Shown: positions 35,313 through 44,043, numbered from the stretch's first letter. The stretch: DNA of 64,000 nt from Hoylesella loescheii DSM 19665 = JCM 12249 = ATCC 15930 (GCF_000378085.1 NZ_KB899219.1:57810-121809), one strand, 5' to 3'. Notes: generated from the letters alone by a model not told the origin. Program-made: numbers and translations.

Positions 35313-36329
35313 ATGAAGCATACCGCGAAGATAGATGTTGCCGTGTTGATATTGTTTTTTAACCGTCCCGAACCCTTCGAAAAGGTTTTCAGGGCGGTGA
35401 AAGAGGCGCGCCCGTCGCGACTTTTTTTGTATCAAGACGGACCCCGAGGTGCGAAAGACATGCCTGGCATTGAGGCCTGCCGACGCATTGCTGAAGACAT
35501 AGACTGGGAATGCGACGTAAAACACCTATACCAAGAACGTAATTACGGGTGCGATCCCTCTGAATATATCTCGCAAAAATGGGCTTTCTCGATGGCCGAC
35601 AAGTGCATCGTGCTAGAAGACGACGATGTGCCCACGCAGAGTTTCTTCCCTTTTTGCAAGGAAATGCTCGACCGATACGAGCACGATGAACGTGTGTGGA
35701 TGGTGGCGGGATTTAATAGCGACGAGCAAACGACAGACGTTTCGGGCGACTACTTCTTCACTTCGGTGTTCTCCATTTGGGGTTGGGCGTCGTGGAAGAG
35801 GGTTATTGATACGTGGGATGCCGACTATCGGTTTATGGACGACCCGCAAACGCTGCGCCAACTGCGCCAACTTATCGCCCAACGGCAGCTTCGCCCCGAC
35901 TTCTTAAAGATGTGCGCCGACCACAAAGCCAGTGGAAAGGCCTATTACGAAACCATTTTCTGGGCGTCGATGCTGCTTAATTCGGGGGTGGCCATCATGC
36001 CCACGCGCAATCAAATAAATAATATCGGGGTGATAGAAGACTCTACCCACTTCTCAACGCTTAACACCATGCCCGCTGCCTTGCGTCGCATCTTCACCAT
36101 GAAGCGTATTGAGCAGAGTTTTCCCCTTACCCATCCGCCCCACATCATCGAGCACGTGGCCTTTAAAGAACGCGTTTATCGCCGCCACGCATGGGGACAT
36201 CCGTGGATAAAAACGCGCTATGCCTTCATCGAACTGTGGCTCAACCTGCGCCACGGACATTTCAAGCAGATTGGCAAATCTATGGCTAAACGCGTAAGGA
36301 TGTGGCTCGGCATGGAGAAACATCGTTGA
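35313..36329 (+). CDS. Glycosyltransferase, GT-A like
   Basis: A 338-residue soluble protein from the chosen ATG; earlier in-frame ATGs at 35217 and 35283 are possible. The N-terminal strand AVLILFFNRPEPFEKVFRAVKEARPSRLFLYQDG is typical of GT-A enzymes. The acidic LEDDDVP near residue 105 is the metal/nucleotide-sugar binding DxD. It resembles the group once called HlpA-like proteins. It probably transfers a sugar during surface glycan assembly, with an unknown substrate. GH92 follows 89 bp downstream on the same strand. Confidence 0.8.
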   Translation: MKHTAKIDVAVLILFFNRPEPFEKVFRAVKEARPSRLFLYQDGPRGAKDMPGIEACRRIAEDIDWECDVKHLYQERNYGCDPSEYISQKWAFSMADKCIVLEDDDVPTQSFFPFCKEMLDRYEHDERVWMVAGFNSDEQTTDVSGDYFFTSVFSIWGWASWKRVIDTWDADYRFMDDPQTLRQLRQLIAQRQLRPDFLKMCADHKASGKAYYETIFWASMLLNSGVAIMPTRNQINNIGVIEDSTHFSTLNTMPAALRRIFTMKRIEQSFPLTHPPHIIEHVAFKERVYRRHAWGHPWIKTRYAFIELWLNLRHGHFKQIGKSMAKRVRMWLGMEKHR

Positions 36330-36418
36330 TAACGATGCGCAGGCAATGCCCTACGGCAATATGCCAACAAACTGCCTTACCGTTCTAAAACAAGATAACA
36401 AATATAAAAACAACAGAT

Positions 36419-38572
36419 ATGATCAAGAAAAAACTCTTTGCCTTAATCGCATTCCTCGCTGTAGGGGTTGGCGCTTGGGCGCAAAACTTAACCCAATATG
36501 TAGATCCCTACATCGGCACAGGTGGACATGGGCACGTGTTTTTAGGTGCAAACGTGCCTTATGGCTTGGTGCAGGTAGGCCCAACGCAATATAAACGCGG
36601 CTGGGATTGGTGCTCGGGCTATCATTATAGCGACTCGGTTATCATTGGTTTCGGGCAAATGCACCTCAGCGGAACGGGTATTGGCGATCTGGGCGACATT
36701 GCTTTGCTGCCCACAACCGATGCTATGCAACGCGACGTGATGTTCTCGCACAAGGGCGAACATGCGCGTCCGGGCTATTATTCGGTGATGTTGAAGTCGG
36801 GTATAAAGGTCGATCTAACCGCCACTGCTCGCGTAGCGTTGCATCGTTACAGCTATCCCACCGACGCACAAACGGCTTTCGTAAGGCTCGACCTATCGCA
36901 AGGCATCGGTTGGGACAAGATGACGAAGAGCGCGTTCAAGCAAAATTCGCCCACAGAGCTGTCGGGCTATCGCTACTCCACAGGTTGGGCGAAAGACCAA
37001 CGCGTGTATTTTGTGGCCCAATTCTCGCGTCCCGTAACCCTTGCTACAAGCCAAGGCGACAGTCTGGCCGTGCTTTCCACTCCCAATAACGACGAACCAC
37101 TGCTGGTGAAAGTGGGTATTTCGCCCGTGAGCGAAGACAATGCGCGAGCCAATATCGCTGCCGAACTACCCTCGTGGGACTTCCGCGGCACGGTGGCTAA
37201 GGCTAACGAGGAATGGAATAAAGAGCTGGGCAAAATCGTTATCACAACCGACGATGCTGCTGCACGCCGCACTTTCTACACGGCCATGTATCATTCGATG
37301 TTCGCCCCTTCGGTGTTCAGCGATGTTAACGGCGACTATCGTGGGGCAGATGGTAAGGTTTATCGTGGCGATTTCAAAAACTACACCACCTTTTCGCTGT
37401 GGGATACCTATCGCGCAGCACATCCACTGATGACCATTATTCATCCTGAGAAGCAACGCGACATAGCGCAAACCATGCTGCATATCTACGATCAGCAGGG
37501 CAAACTGCCCGTTTGGCACCTCGTGGGCAATGAAACCGATTGCATGGTGGGCAATCCGGGCATCCCCGTACTGATTGATATTGCCCTGAAAGGCTTTGAT
37601 GTGGATAAGAATAAGGTGCTTGAAGCAGCCAAGGCATCGGCTATGCGTGACGAACGCGGAATGGGTTTGCTTAAGAAATACGGCTATTTGCCTTGCGACC
37701 TAGACCCCGAATACGAAACCGTTGCTAAGGGACTGGAGTACGCTTTGGCAGATGCAGGCATCGCTAAGCTTGCTAAGCAGCTGGGACGGACCGAAGATTA
37801 CAACTATTTTTATAAGCGCAGCCAATCGTATAAAGATCACTACTTCGACAAGAGCACAAAGTTTATGCGCGGAAAGACATCCGATGGCAAATTCCGCGAA
37901 CCGTTCGACCCCTTCAATTCGGTGCATCGCCAAGACGATTACACCGAGGGCAACGCTTGGCAATACGTTTGGTTGGTACCCCATGATGTGCATGGACTGG
38001 TGAAATGCTTTGGTGGCGAGAAACCGTTTGTGGCAAAACTCGACTCACTCTTTATTCTCGATGGTAAGATGGGGGCAGATGCGTCGCCCGATATATCGGG
38101 TCTTATCGGTCAATATGCTCATGGCAACGAGCCCAGTCACCATATTATATATATGTACAACTATGTAGGTATGCCTTGGAAGGCTGCTCTTAAGTTGCGC
38201 CAAGTGATGAACACGCTTTACAACGACGGTATCGACGGACTTAGCGGTAACGAAGACGTGGGTCAGATGTCGGCTTGGTACATCCTTTCTTCTATGGGAT
38301 TGTATCAGGTAGAGCCTGCTGGTGGCAAGTATATATTTGGTTCGCCACTCTTCAATAAGGCTGTGGTGAACGTGGGTGGTGGCAAAACGTTCACCATTGA
38401 GGCTAAAAACAATAGCGCCAAGAACATCTATATTCAGAGTGCTAAGCTTAACGGCAAGCCATATACCCGTTCGTATATCGACTATAAGGACATTATGCGG
38501 GGTGGCAAACTCGAATTTGTGATGGCCGAGAAGCCCTCAACATTTGGCACAAAGGTAAGCGACAGGCCTTAA
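36419..38572 (+). CDS. GH92 alpha-1,2-mannosidase, exported
   Basis: A 717-residue exported mannosidase with a signal peptide (MIKKKLFALIAFLAVGVGAWAQ). The opening LTQYVDPYIGTGGHGHVFLGANVPYG is the GH92 signature. The probable catalytic acid is Glu510 in TEGNAWQYVW. The base region is Glu612-Asp613 in SGNEDVGQMSAW, where the more usual GNDD is GNED. It likely releases alpha-linked mannose from host or fungal glycans in the periplasm or at the surface. It is followed by a strong terminator. Confidence 0.94.
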   Translation: MIKKKLFALIAFLAVGVGAWAQNLTQYVDPYIGTGGHGHVFLGANVPYGLVQVGPTQYKRGWDWCSGYHYSDSVIIGFGQMHLSGTGIGDLGDIALLPTTDAMQRDVMFSHKGEHARPGYYSVMLKSGIKVDLTATARVALHRYSYPTDAQTAFVRLDLSQGIGWDKMTKSAFKQNSPTELSGYRYSTGWAKDQRVYFVAQFSRPVTLATSQGDSLAVLSTPNNDEPLLVKVGISPVSEDNARANIAAELPSWDFRGTVAKANEEWNKELGKIVITTDDAAARRTFYTAMYHSMFAPSVFSDVNGDYRGADGKVYRGDFKNYTTFSLWDTYRAAHPLMTIIHPEKQRDIAQTMLHIYDQQGKLPVWHLVGNETDCMVGNPGIPVLIDIALKGFDVDKNKVLEAAKASAMRDERGMGLLKKYGYLPCDLDPEYETVAKGLEYALADAGIAKLAKQLGRTEDYNYFYKRSQSYKDHYFDKSTKFMRGKTSDGKFREPFDPFNSVHRQDDYTEGNAWQYVWLVPHDVHGLVKCFGGEKPFVAKLDSLFILDGKMGADASPDISGLIGQYAHGNEPSHHIIYMYNYVGMPWKAALKLRQVMNTLYNDGIDGLSGNEDVGQMSAWYILSSMGLYQVEPAGGKYIFGSPLFNKAVVNVGGGKTFTIEAKNNSAKNIYIQSAKLNGKPYTRSYIDYKDIMRGGKLEFVMAEKPSTFGTKVSDRP

Positions 38573-38622
38573 TAATGAGGCTTAGGGCATCGTGCTTGTT
38601 TCATGGATGTACCGCAGAACAT

Positions 38623-38675
38623 AAGGAATGGCGTTGGAGTATGCCCTTTAGGGGGTGGCTCCAACGCCATTCCTT
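38623..38675 (+). terminator. Terminator of the second GH92 gene
   Basis: AAGGAATGGCGTTGGAG pairs perfectly with CTCCAACGCCATTCCTT, a 17-bp stem with a 19-nt loop. Confidence 0.85.
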
Positions 38676-38801
38676 ATATATGTGTGCCCTGTGTAAACGC
38701 TTTCTACACCCTGTTCTCGCCCGTACATATACTATGAATGGCACTGCAAAAGATGTGTGTGCAGACCCCATTAATGCAGCGAAAAGAAGTGTAGAGAAAC
38801 C

Positions 38802-38945
38802 AATTTGAGGTGTACAAGATGCTTTGTAGGGTGACTACAAAAGGCTTTGTATGGCGACTACAAAAGTGTTGTAGTGGGACTACAAAAGGTTTGTAGCGGC
38901 ACTACAATTGGCTTGTAGCCACACTACAAAACGCTTGTAGGGCAA
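38802..38945. repeat. 22-bp inverted-pentamer array, locus 4 (TTGTA/TACAA variant)
   Basis: TTGTA half-sites start at 38824, 38847, 38869, 38891, 38913 and 38935 (one step of 23, the rest 22). Each is followed by CTACAA seven or eight bases later. The geometry is that of the TTCCA arrays, but both arms are changed together. It lies between two convergent genes. Confidence 0.92.
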
Positions 38946-39011
38946 CGTGAACGTATAAAGCGGTGTTTAAGCGTTTTGTTGGCGTGTGGTAAAGGCTGAG
39001 TGTTAGTGGGG

Positions 39012-40001
39012 TTATTGCCCGCCAAGTCGGTCGAAAAACACGATGATATCGTCCCAGGTTTTGAGGTCGTTACCGCCAAAAAGGATGGCCGAACCAAGAA
39101 AGTTGGGGTGTTCGTGGCGCGAGATAAGGTAGTCGCCATAGAGCAGGTTGCTGTTGTTGCAGAGCACCACACGATTGAATGCGGGTGCATTAAGGTGCTG
39201 TTCCACCCATGCCATCTGTGTCGTTATATGCTCGGGGGCGTTTGTTGGCGATGGCGCAAGTATGTAAACGTCGTAGTTTTCGATAAGCATTTCGTAGGCC
39301 TTGTGCATGCTGGGCATCGGCTTTTGGTAACTATCGGCCAGCGTATTGGCGTCGATGAACACGATAGGACGTTGTCGGCCTATCTGTCGGTCGTCTATTT
39401 GGCGTATCAGTGGTACGAGATAGTGCAACGCCACCTTGTCGGTAAGTCGGTGTCCACCATGAAAACGAATAGCCGTGGGGTAGTGTTGGGCGAAAATATC
39501 AAAGGTGTCTACGCTCGTATCTTCGTCACCAAAGAGGCCCGTTACGCGTTGCCGCTCGGTTTCGTCTATGCCATTGAATAGCTGCGTGGTAATTTCCTTA
39601 TATTCGTTTACCAATGCTTTGGTTACGATAAAGTCTTGTACACCGTCTACCCGTGGGTTTTGAAAGGTCTGTTTGCCCACCATATTGTGCTTCACCATCG
39701 TGTCGCCCATCTCGAAAGCGGGGTTAATCAGGATGCGGTCAACACCTCTAAGCATCTCGGCATACATGCCGCCCATCGAGGTTCCAATGATGAGGTCGGG
39801 CTTTTCGGTATCGCACGTCTGCCGAAGAAGCGCTAAGGCCTCGGCGGGATGCAAAGGCAGATCGGGCGCAACGACTGTGGCCTCGGGCATAAGTGTGCGC
39901 AAAAGCGTTACCGTTCCCGACTGCCCCGACGAGCCAAAGCCGTGAACGTACATTATTTTCTTGCCCTTCATCAGGGCGGGGTATGTTTTTGTTGGGTCCA
40001 T
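39012..40001 (-). CDS. YqiA-like alpha/beta hydrolase fused to a 5'-nucleotidase-like domain
   Basis: A 329-residue two-domain protein. Residues 15-200 match the YqiA/YcfP esterase fold: VHGFGSSG, nucleophile Ser75 in GTSMGG, an acid in GDEDTSVD near 159-166 and His184 in FHGGHRL. Residues 212-329 resemble the HAD-type 5'(3')-deoxyribonucleotidase. Its catalytic motif reads FIDANT, so the first Asp (217) is present but the second is replaced by Asn219, and the usual later DDR is SRHEH. The second domain is probably inactive and may bind ligand. No operon partner is evident. Confidence 0.8.
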   Translation of the reverse strand: MDPTKTYPALMKGKKIMYVHGFGSSGQSGTVTLLRTLMPEATVVAPDLPLHPAEALALLRQTCDTEKPDLIIGTSMGGMYAEMLRGVDRILINPAFEMGDTMVKHNMVGKQTFQNPRVDGVQDFIVTKALVNEYKEITTQLFNGIDETERQRVTGLFGDEDTSVDTFDIFAQHYPTAIRFHGGHRLTDKVALHYLVPLIRQIDDRQIGRQRPIVFIDANTLADSYQKPMPSMHKAYEMLIENYDVYILAPSPTNAPEHITTQMAWVEQHLNAPAFNRVVLCNNSNLLYGDYLISRHEHPNFLGSAILFGGNDLKTWDDIIVFFDRLGGQ

Positions 40002-40018
40002 TTTTAATTAGGAGTTAT

Positions 40019-40364
40019 GGAGTTCTTTTTGAGGAGTTATGGAGTTAAGGAGTTATCACTCGCTTTGCTCGTTAGGAGTTAAACCGTATGTATGGGGAGT
40101 TGAGGGTTGATTTCTTTTGAGGAGTTATGGAGTTTAGGAGTTATCACTCGCTTTGCTCGTTAGAAGTTAAGCCGTATGCATAGGAGTTGAGGGTTGATTT
40201 CTTTTGAGGAGTTATGGAGTTAAGGAGTTATCACTCGCTTTGCTCGTTAGAAGTTAAGCCATAGTTACTCTGCAGCAAGACTATTGGCTTAACTCCTTAA
40301 CTCCTTAACTCCATAACTCCTCAAAAAGAACTTCATAACTCCTCAAAGAGAATTCCTTAACTCC
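40019..40364. repeat. 87-88 bp tandem repeats plus foldback arm
   Basis: Units begin GAGGAGTTATGGAGTT at 40031, 40119 and 40206, period 88 then 87. Each includes ATCACTCGCTTTGCTCGTTA. A right arm from 40282 (CTATTGGCTTAACTCCTTAA onward) is the reverse complement of the unit start, so the region folds back on itself. The arm continues to the dinB stop. No gene is present. Confidence 0.85.
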
Positions 40365-41451
40365 TCTTCTTAAACGGCAATTCAAGTTGTATCCATTGTG
40401 GACGATGTGGCCCGTCGTTGATGTTCGAAACCTGTACGCCCAGCAGTCTTATGGGGTGCGAGGAGTAGTCTACATCGCTTAATAAAGCCTTTGCTATGGG
40501 CAGGATCTCTTCTTTTTTTCGAAGGATGTGAAGTGCTGTTCTGCTGCGCGTAATCTGTGTAAAGTCGTGGAACTTCACTTTTAGCGTCAGCGTTCGCCCC
40601 TTAAAGTCGTTCCTTTTCAGGCGTTCCACCAACTCTAACACCAAGCGATAGAGCTCGGTTAGCAGCACATTGGGGCTCGAACTGTCTTCTTCGAAGGTGC
40701 GTTCGCATCCCACCGACTTCCTTACCCAATGTGGTTCAACGGGTCGGGGGTCGATGGCGCGAGCGAAGTTGTAGTACGTCTCGCCTGCCTTACCGAACAC
40801 TTGTCGCAGTCGAAGTCGTGAAAGCTGGCGCAAGTCGACACCATTGAAGATGCCCATAGCGTGCATCGTCTCGGCAGTTTTATGTCCAACGCCCCAAAAG
40901 TCGGTGATGGGCAGATTGTCGATGAAGTGCATGGCGCGACTGGGATGTATCACCGTGATGCCGTTGGGCTTGCGAAAGTCGGACGCAACCTTAGCCAGGA
41001 ACTTGTTAAACGACACACCAGCCGAGGCTGTGAGGTGCAATTCGTCGTATATCTCTTGTTTGATGCGCTTCGCTATGTCAACGGCCAGTTCTATTCCTTG
41101 CTTGTTTTGTGTAACGTCTAGATAAGCTTCGTCTAGCGATAGCGGTTCAACGATGTCCGTGTAGCGGTGAAATATCTCGTGAACCTGTTGCGACACCTGC
41201 TTGTATTTCTTGAAATTGGGTGGTATCAGTATCAGTTCGGGACACATTCGCTTAGCTTGCGCGCCCGACATGGCCGAATGTACCCCGTATTTGCGTGCCT
41301 CATAGCTGGCCGTACACAACACCCCGCGCTTGTCTTCACTACCAATGCCCACGGGTTTTCCACGCAACGAGGGGTCGTCGCGTTGTTCCACCGAGGCATA
41401 GAAGGCATCCATGTCGATGTGAATGATTTTGCGATTGAAGTCTTGCGCCAT
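40357..41451 (-). CDS. dinB: DNA polymerase IV, DinB family
   Basis: A 364-residue Y-family translesion polymerase. The catalytic metal site lies in IIHIDMDAFYASVEQRDDP near residue 8 and in the SLDEAYLDVT motif near 100. The little-finger domain follows from about 235 (FEEDSSSPNVLLTEL). It lacks an obvious C-terminal clamp-binding extension beyond LQLELPFKKRS; QLELPF may itself be the beta-clamp motif. An alternative ATG at 41463 adds four residues. Confidence 0.96.
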   Translation of the reverse strand: MAQDFNRKIIHIDMDAFYASVEQRDDPSLRGKPVGIGSEDKRGVLCTASYEARKYGVHSAMSGAQAKRMCPELILIPPNFKKYKQVSQQVHEIFHRYTDIVEPLSLDEAYLDVTQNKQGIELAVDIAKRIKQEIYDELHLTASAGVSFNKFLAKVASDFRKPNGITVIHPSRAMHFIDNLPITDFWGVGHKTAETMHAMGIFNGVDLRQLSRLRLRQVFGKAGETYYNFARAIDPRPVEPHWVRKSVGCERTFEEDSSSPNVLLTELYRLVLELVERLKRNDFKGRTLTLKVKFHDFTQITRSRTALHILRKKEEILPIAKALLSDVDYSSHPIRLLGVQVSNINDGPHRPQWIQLELPFKKRS

Positions 41452-41550
41452 ACTATTATACATCCAATGCTTGTAGGAAGGTTATTCCTTTGGCCGTGTT
41501 GGTGAGGCTTTCTGATATCGTTGCAGTGCCTATGCTTCTTCTCCAACTTC

Positions 41551-42375
41551 CTATTCACCCTCTTCTTCCAGTGTCTCTAACACAAAAATGGCGTGGATTT
41601 TACGTTTCTCTACGGGGGGAATTTCCATGTAATTGCGGTAGAGGTCTTGCAGGTAGGCATCGGGATTGCAAGGGGCCATGAAGCGTTTGCCCTCGAAAGT
41701 GATTTCGGTTAAGGGGAAAACGCTGTCTTGACGGTGCATGATGCCGTAGCCGTTGTTGTGTAGGATGTTGGAGATATACGTGTTGCGGTCGTTGTTAAAG
41801 GCGCACAACACAGCCCAAACAGTACGGCAAATGGCGTATTTTGCACCAAACCAGAAGAATTCGGCAAACGAACGGAAACTGTAATGGTGGGCTTTATGGA
41901 GGATGGAATAGCTTCGTGAGATGCCCAACGTTAGCTTTTTAACGAGTTTGCGCGAAAGGGTGGGGTAGGGAATGAAGGGAAAGATGTCTACAAAAAGGCC
42001 CTTTTCGTAATCGTGCGAGAAGTCGTCGCCAGGCTCAACGAAGAACGAATTGAGGTCGCGCACTTTGGTAATGGGCTCTTTCAGATGTTTGTCTATCAAT
42101 GGCGACTGCACGATTAGCCCCTTGGGAAGTTCCTTTTGCGCCACTTCCACAAAGCGCATCATGTCGGCCTTTCGCATGGCGATGTCTATGTCGTCATCCC
42201 AGGGGATAAATCCACCATGCCTTACCGCGCCCAAAAGTGTTCCGCCGTCGAGCCAATAGGGTATGGCGTGGCGTTGGCAGATATCGTGTATGGCCTCGAG
42301 GATGGTCAGTTGTTTAAGTTGACAGGCTCGAAGGTGGCGTTGTTTGAAACGTTGCAGGGGCGAATTAGTGTTCAT
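41551..42375 (-). CDS. LicD family transferase
   Basis: A 274-residue cytoplasmic protein with the LicD/fukutin core WLDGGTLLGAVRHGGFIPWDDDIDIAM at residues 41-67, where the aspartates bind metal. LicD enzymes move phosphocholine, and the related human fukutin and FKRP move ribitol phosphate, from CDP-activated donors onto glycans. Its start overlaps the end of the CDP-ribitol synthase-like gene by 11 bp, so the two are translated together. A ribitol-phosphate donor is therefore the best guess; glycerol phosphate or choline phosphate are alternatives. Confidence 0.9.
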   Translation of the reverse strand: MNTNSPLQRFKQRHLRACQLKQLTILEAIHDICQRHAIPYWLDGGTLLGAVRHGGFIPWDDDIDIAMRKADMMRFVEVAQKELPKGLIVQSPLIDKHLKEPITKVRDLNSFFVEPGDDFSHDYEKGLFVDIFPFIPYPTLSRKLVKKLTLGISRSYSILHKAHHYSFRSFAEFFWFGAKYAICRTVWAVLCAFNNDRNTYISNILHNNGYGIMHRQDSVFPLTEITFEGKRFMAPCNPDAYLQDLYRNYMEIPPVEKRKIHAIFVLETLEEEGE

Positions 42376-43741
42376 CGTGTGCCCTCCTAACGTCTATCAC
42401 CAATCCTGTATCATCCGAAAGCAGGGTGCGCAAAGTAGCTTCGGCCACCTTTTCAGATGCCAGTAGGGTGTCGTCGGGTTCTATTCCGAAGTTCTTTACA
42501 CGCATGGGTGTCTTCGTTCTTTCGGGGTTGATGCAGTTAATACGAATGCCGTCGGCCTCCCATTCTTGTGCAACGGCTTGCACAAAATTAACGATGGCGG
42601 CCTTGGTAGACGAGTAGATGCTGTAAAAAGCGCGACCGCGCGTGTACGACGAAGAGGTGAAAAACACCAGCCTACCACCGCTCTGCTTGAGGTGGGGATA
42701 AGCGGCGAGAGCCACATTTACCGTTCCCATGTAGTTGGTTTGCACGCTATAAGCGATGTCGGCATAGTTCATCGTGGCCAAAGGTTCCTTTTGTAGTAGT
42801 CCAGCCGTATTTACCACGTAATCTATTCTGCCCTCTTTCTGAGCCACTTCTGCAAACGCGCGTGCTACATCTTCTTTGTTGCCCACGTCTACGCCATTGC
42901 TACTGCGCGAGAAACAATGCACCTTAGCCCCCCGCTCTTCCAGCATCTTGGCCGTGTCGGCACCAATTCCGTAACTACCTCCAAACACGATGGCCACCTT
43001 CCCAGCGAGCGAAACTTGGGCCAAATCGATACGTTCGGCCTCGTTGTTGCGCAGCTGAAAAAGCTTGTCTAGCATGTAAGTGTCTTCCTTGTAGGTAAGT
43101 TTCATGTTGCTTTCTTCGCCTTCCACCACGTAGATAGGCGTTTGCGGCAGGTATTTTTTCACCACTCCGCAATCGTCGGTGGTCTTGAAATTGGGGTCGA
43201 GTAGTGCCTTTTCGTAGGCCTCTTTGATAACTTCGAGCGCGAAAGCCTGCGGCGTTTGTCCACGACGAAGCCGTGAACGGTCGGGTATATGACTGATAAA
43301 GTCGCCCTCAACCTCAATAATGGTGTCGGCAGAAGGCATGGCCACGTCGATGGCCGAGTAGGTTTGCAATGCCTCCACCACATCATTAAGGATGCGTTGG
43401 CTAACTAGTGGGCGCACGGCATCGTGGAAAATAAGGTTAACGGATTCGTTTTCGTAGGCCTTAATGGCCGAAAGGCTCGACTCGTAGCGTTCGTTTCCAC
43501 CTTTAAGGATACGCTTCACCTTGGCCCACCCGTTTTTAAGTACGATGTTTTCGATGTCTGCAATGAGCATGGCGTTGCTTACAATGGCTATCTCGTCAAT
43601 GTGCGCGTTACGCTCGAACACATCCACCGTGTGCTCGATAACCATCTTTCCAGCCACTTTGAAGAACTGTTTGGGTGTGGTCATGCCCAATCTCTTTCCC
43701 ACTCCGCCCGCCAAAACGACGGCGATGTTACGTTTTGCCAT
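42365..43741 (-). CDS. Bifunctional CDP-ribitol synthase-like protein (IspD/TarI cytidylyltransferase + SDR reductase)
   Basis: A 458-residue fusion. Residues 1-230 are an IspD/TarI nucleotidyltransferase with VLAGGVGKRLGMTTPKQF at the start and FHDAVRP near 106-112. Residues 245-450 are a short-chain dehydrogenase with GGSYGIG at 254-260 and catalytic Tyr376/Lys380 in YSSTK. This order is that of Haemophilus Acs1/Bcs1, which reduces ribulose 5-phosphate and activates the product as CDP-ribitol. A separate genuine IspD is at 59.3 kb, so this copy need not serve isoprenoid synthesis. The start at 43741 was chosen at MAKRNIAVV, behind a promoter box 28 bp upstream. Confidence 0.88.
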   Translation of the reverse strand: MAKRNIAVVLAGGVGKRLGMTTPKQFFKVAGKMVIEHTVDVFERNAHIDEIAIVSNAMLIADIENIVLKNGWAKVKRILKGGNERYESSLSAIKAYENESVNLIFHDAVRPLVSQRILNDVVEALQTYSAIDVAMPSADTIIEVEGDFISHIPDRSRLRRGQTPQAFALEVIKEAYEKALLDPNFKTTDDCGVVKKYLPQTPIYVVEGEESNMKLTYKEDTYMLDKLFQLRNNEAERIDLAQVSLAGKVAIVFGGSYGIGADTAKMLEERGAKVHCFSRSSNGVDVGNKEDVARAFAEVAQKEGRIDYVVNTAGLLQKEPLATMNYADIAYSVQTNYMGTVNVALAAYPHLKQSGGRLVFFTSSSYTRGRAFYSIYSSTKAAIVNFVQAVAQEWEADGIRINCINPERTKTPMRVKNFGIEPDDTLLASEKVAEATLRTLLSDDTGLVIDVRRAHDEH

Positions 43742-43768
43742 ATTGATGCGTTTGTGTTTCTTTGTATG

Positions 43769-43776
43769 CAAAGGTA
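43769..43776 (-). promoter_or_regulatory. Promoter -7 box for the CDP-ribitol/LicD operon (TACCTTTG)
   Basis: The reverse strand reads TACCTTTG, 28 bp before the ATG at 43741. Confidence 0.65.
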
Positions 43777-43815
43777 GTGTAAACTTACTGATTTTACAAG
43801 GAAGACAGGAAAAAA

Positions 43816-43865
43816 GCCTCACCTCCAAATGCTCTCCAAATGGAGCGAGGAGAGCGGTGCTTTGT
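43816..43865. repeat. CCTCACC-type REP-like palindrome, copy 1
   Basis: GCCTCACCTCCAAATGCTCT followed by CCAAATGGAG folds around CTCC/GGAG and ends GGTGCTTTGT. It is closely similar to the copy at 47729-47779. Confidence 0.75.
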
Positions 43866-43965
43866 AAATGGCGTGATGAATGGCGCTAAATCGCCCCCTC
43901 ATCTTTTCGCTTGTCGTCGTGATTTAAAGGATAAAATGGTGCCGTTATTCGTATAATCGGCAATG

Positions 43966-44011
43966 GATTTTGCTCCCTGCTCCCTTTGGGGAAATGCTGA
44001 GGGTGAGGCCT
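43966..44011. repeat. CCTCACC-type REP-like palindrome, copy 2, reverse orientation
   Basis: On the reverse strand it reads GGCCTCACCCTCAGCATTTC then CCCAAAGGGAGCAGGGAGCA. It faces copy 1 about 100 bp away, forming an inverted pair. Confidence 0.7.
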
Positions 44012-44043
44012 GTTGTTGCTGTTTGTTCGCCTTATTTACACCA

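Noticed and set aside
38575..38808. 77-codon frame after the second GH92 gene
   Set aside because: It crosses a 17-bp perfect terminator stem and has no recognisable features.
42365..43741. Plain IspD of the MEP pathway
   Set aside because: The C-terminal SDR half and a separate IspD at 59.3 kb make a CDP-ribitol synthase the better assignment.
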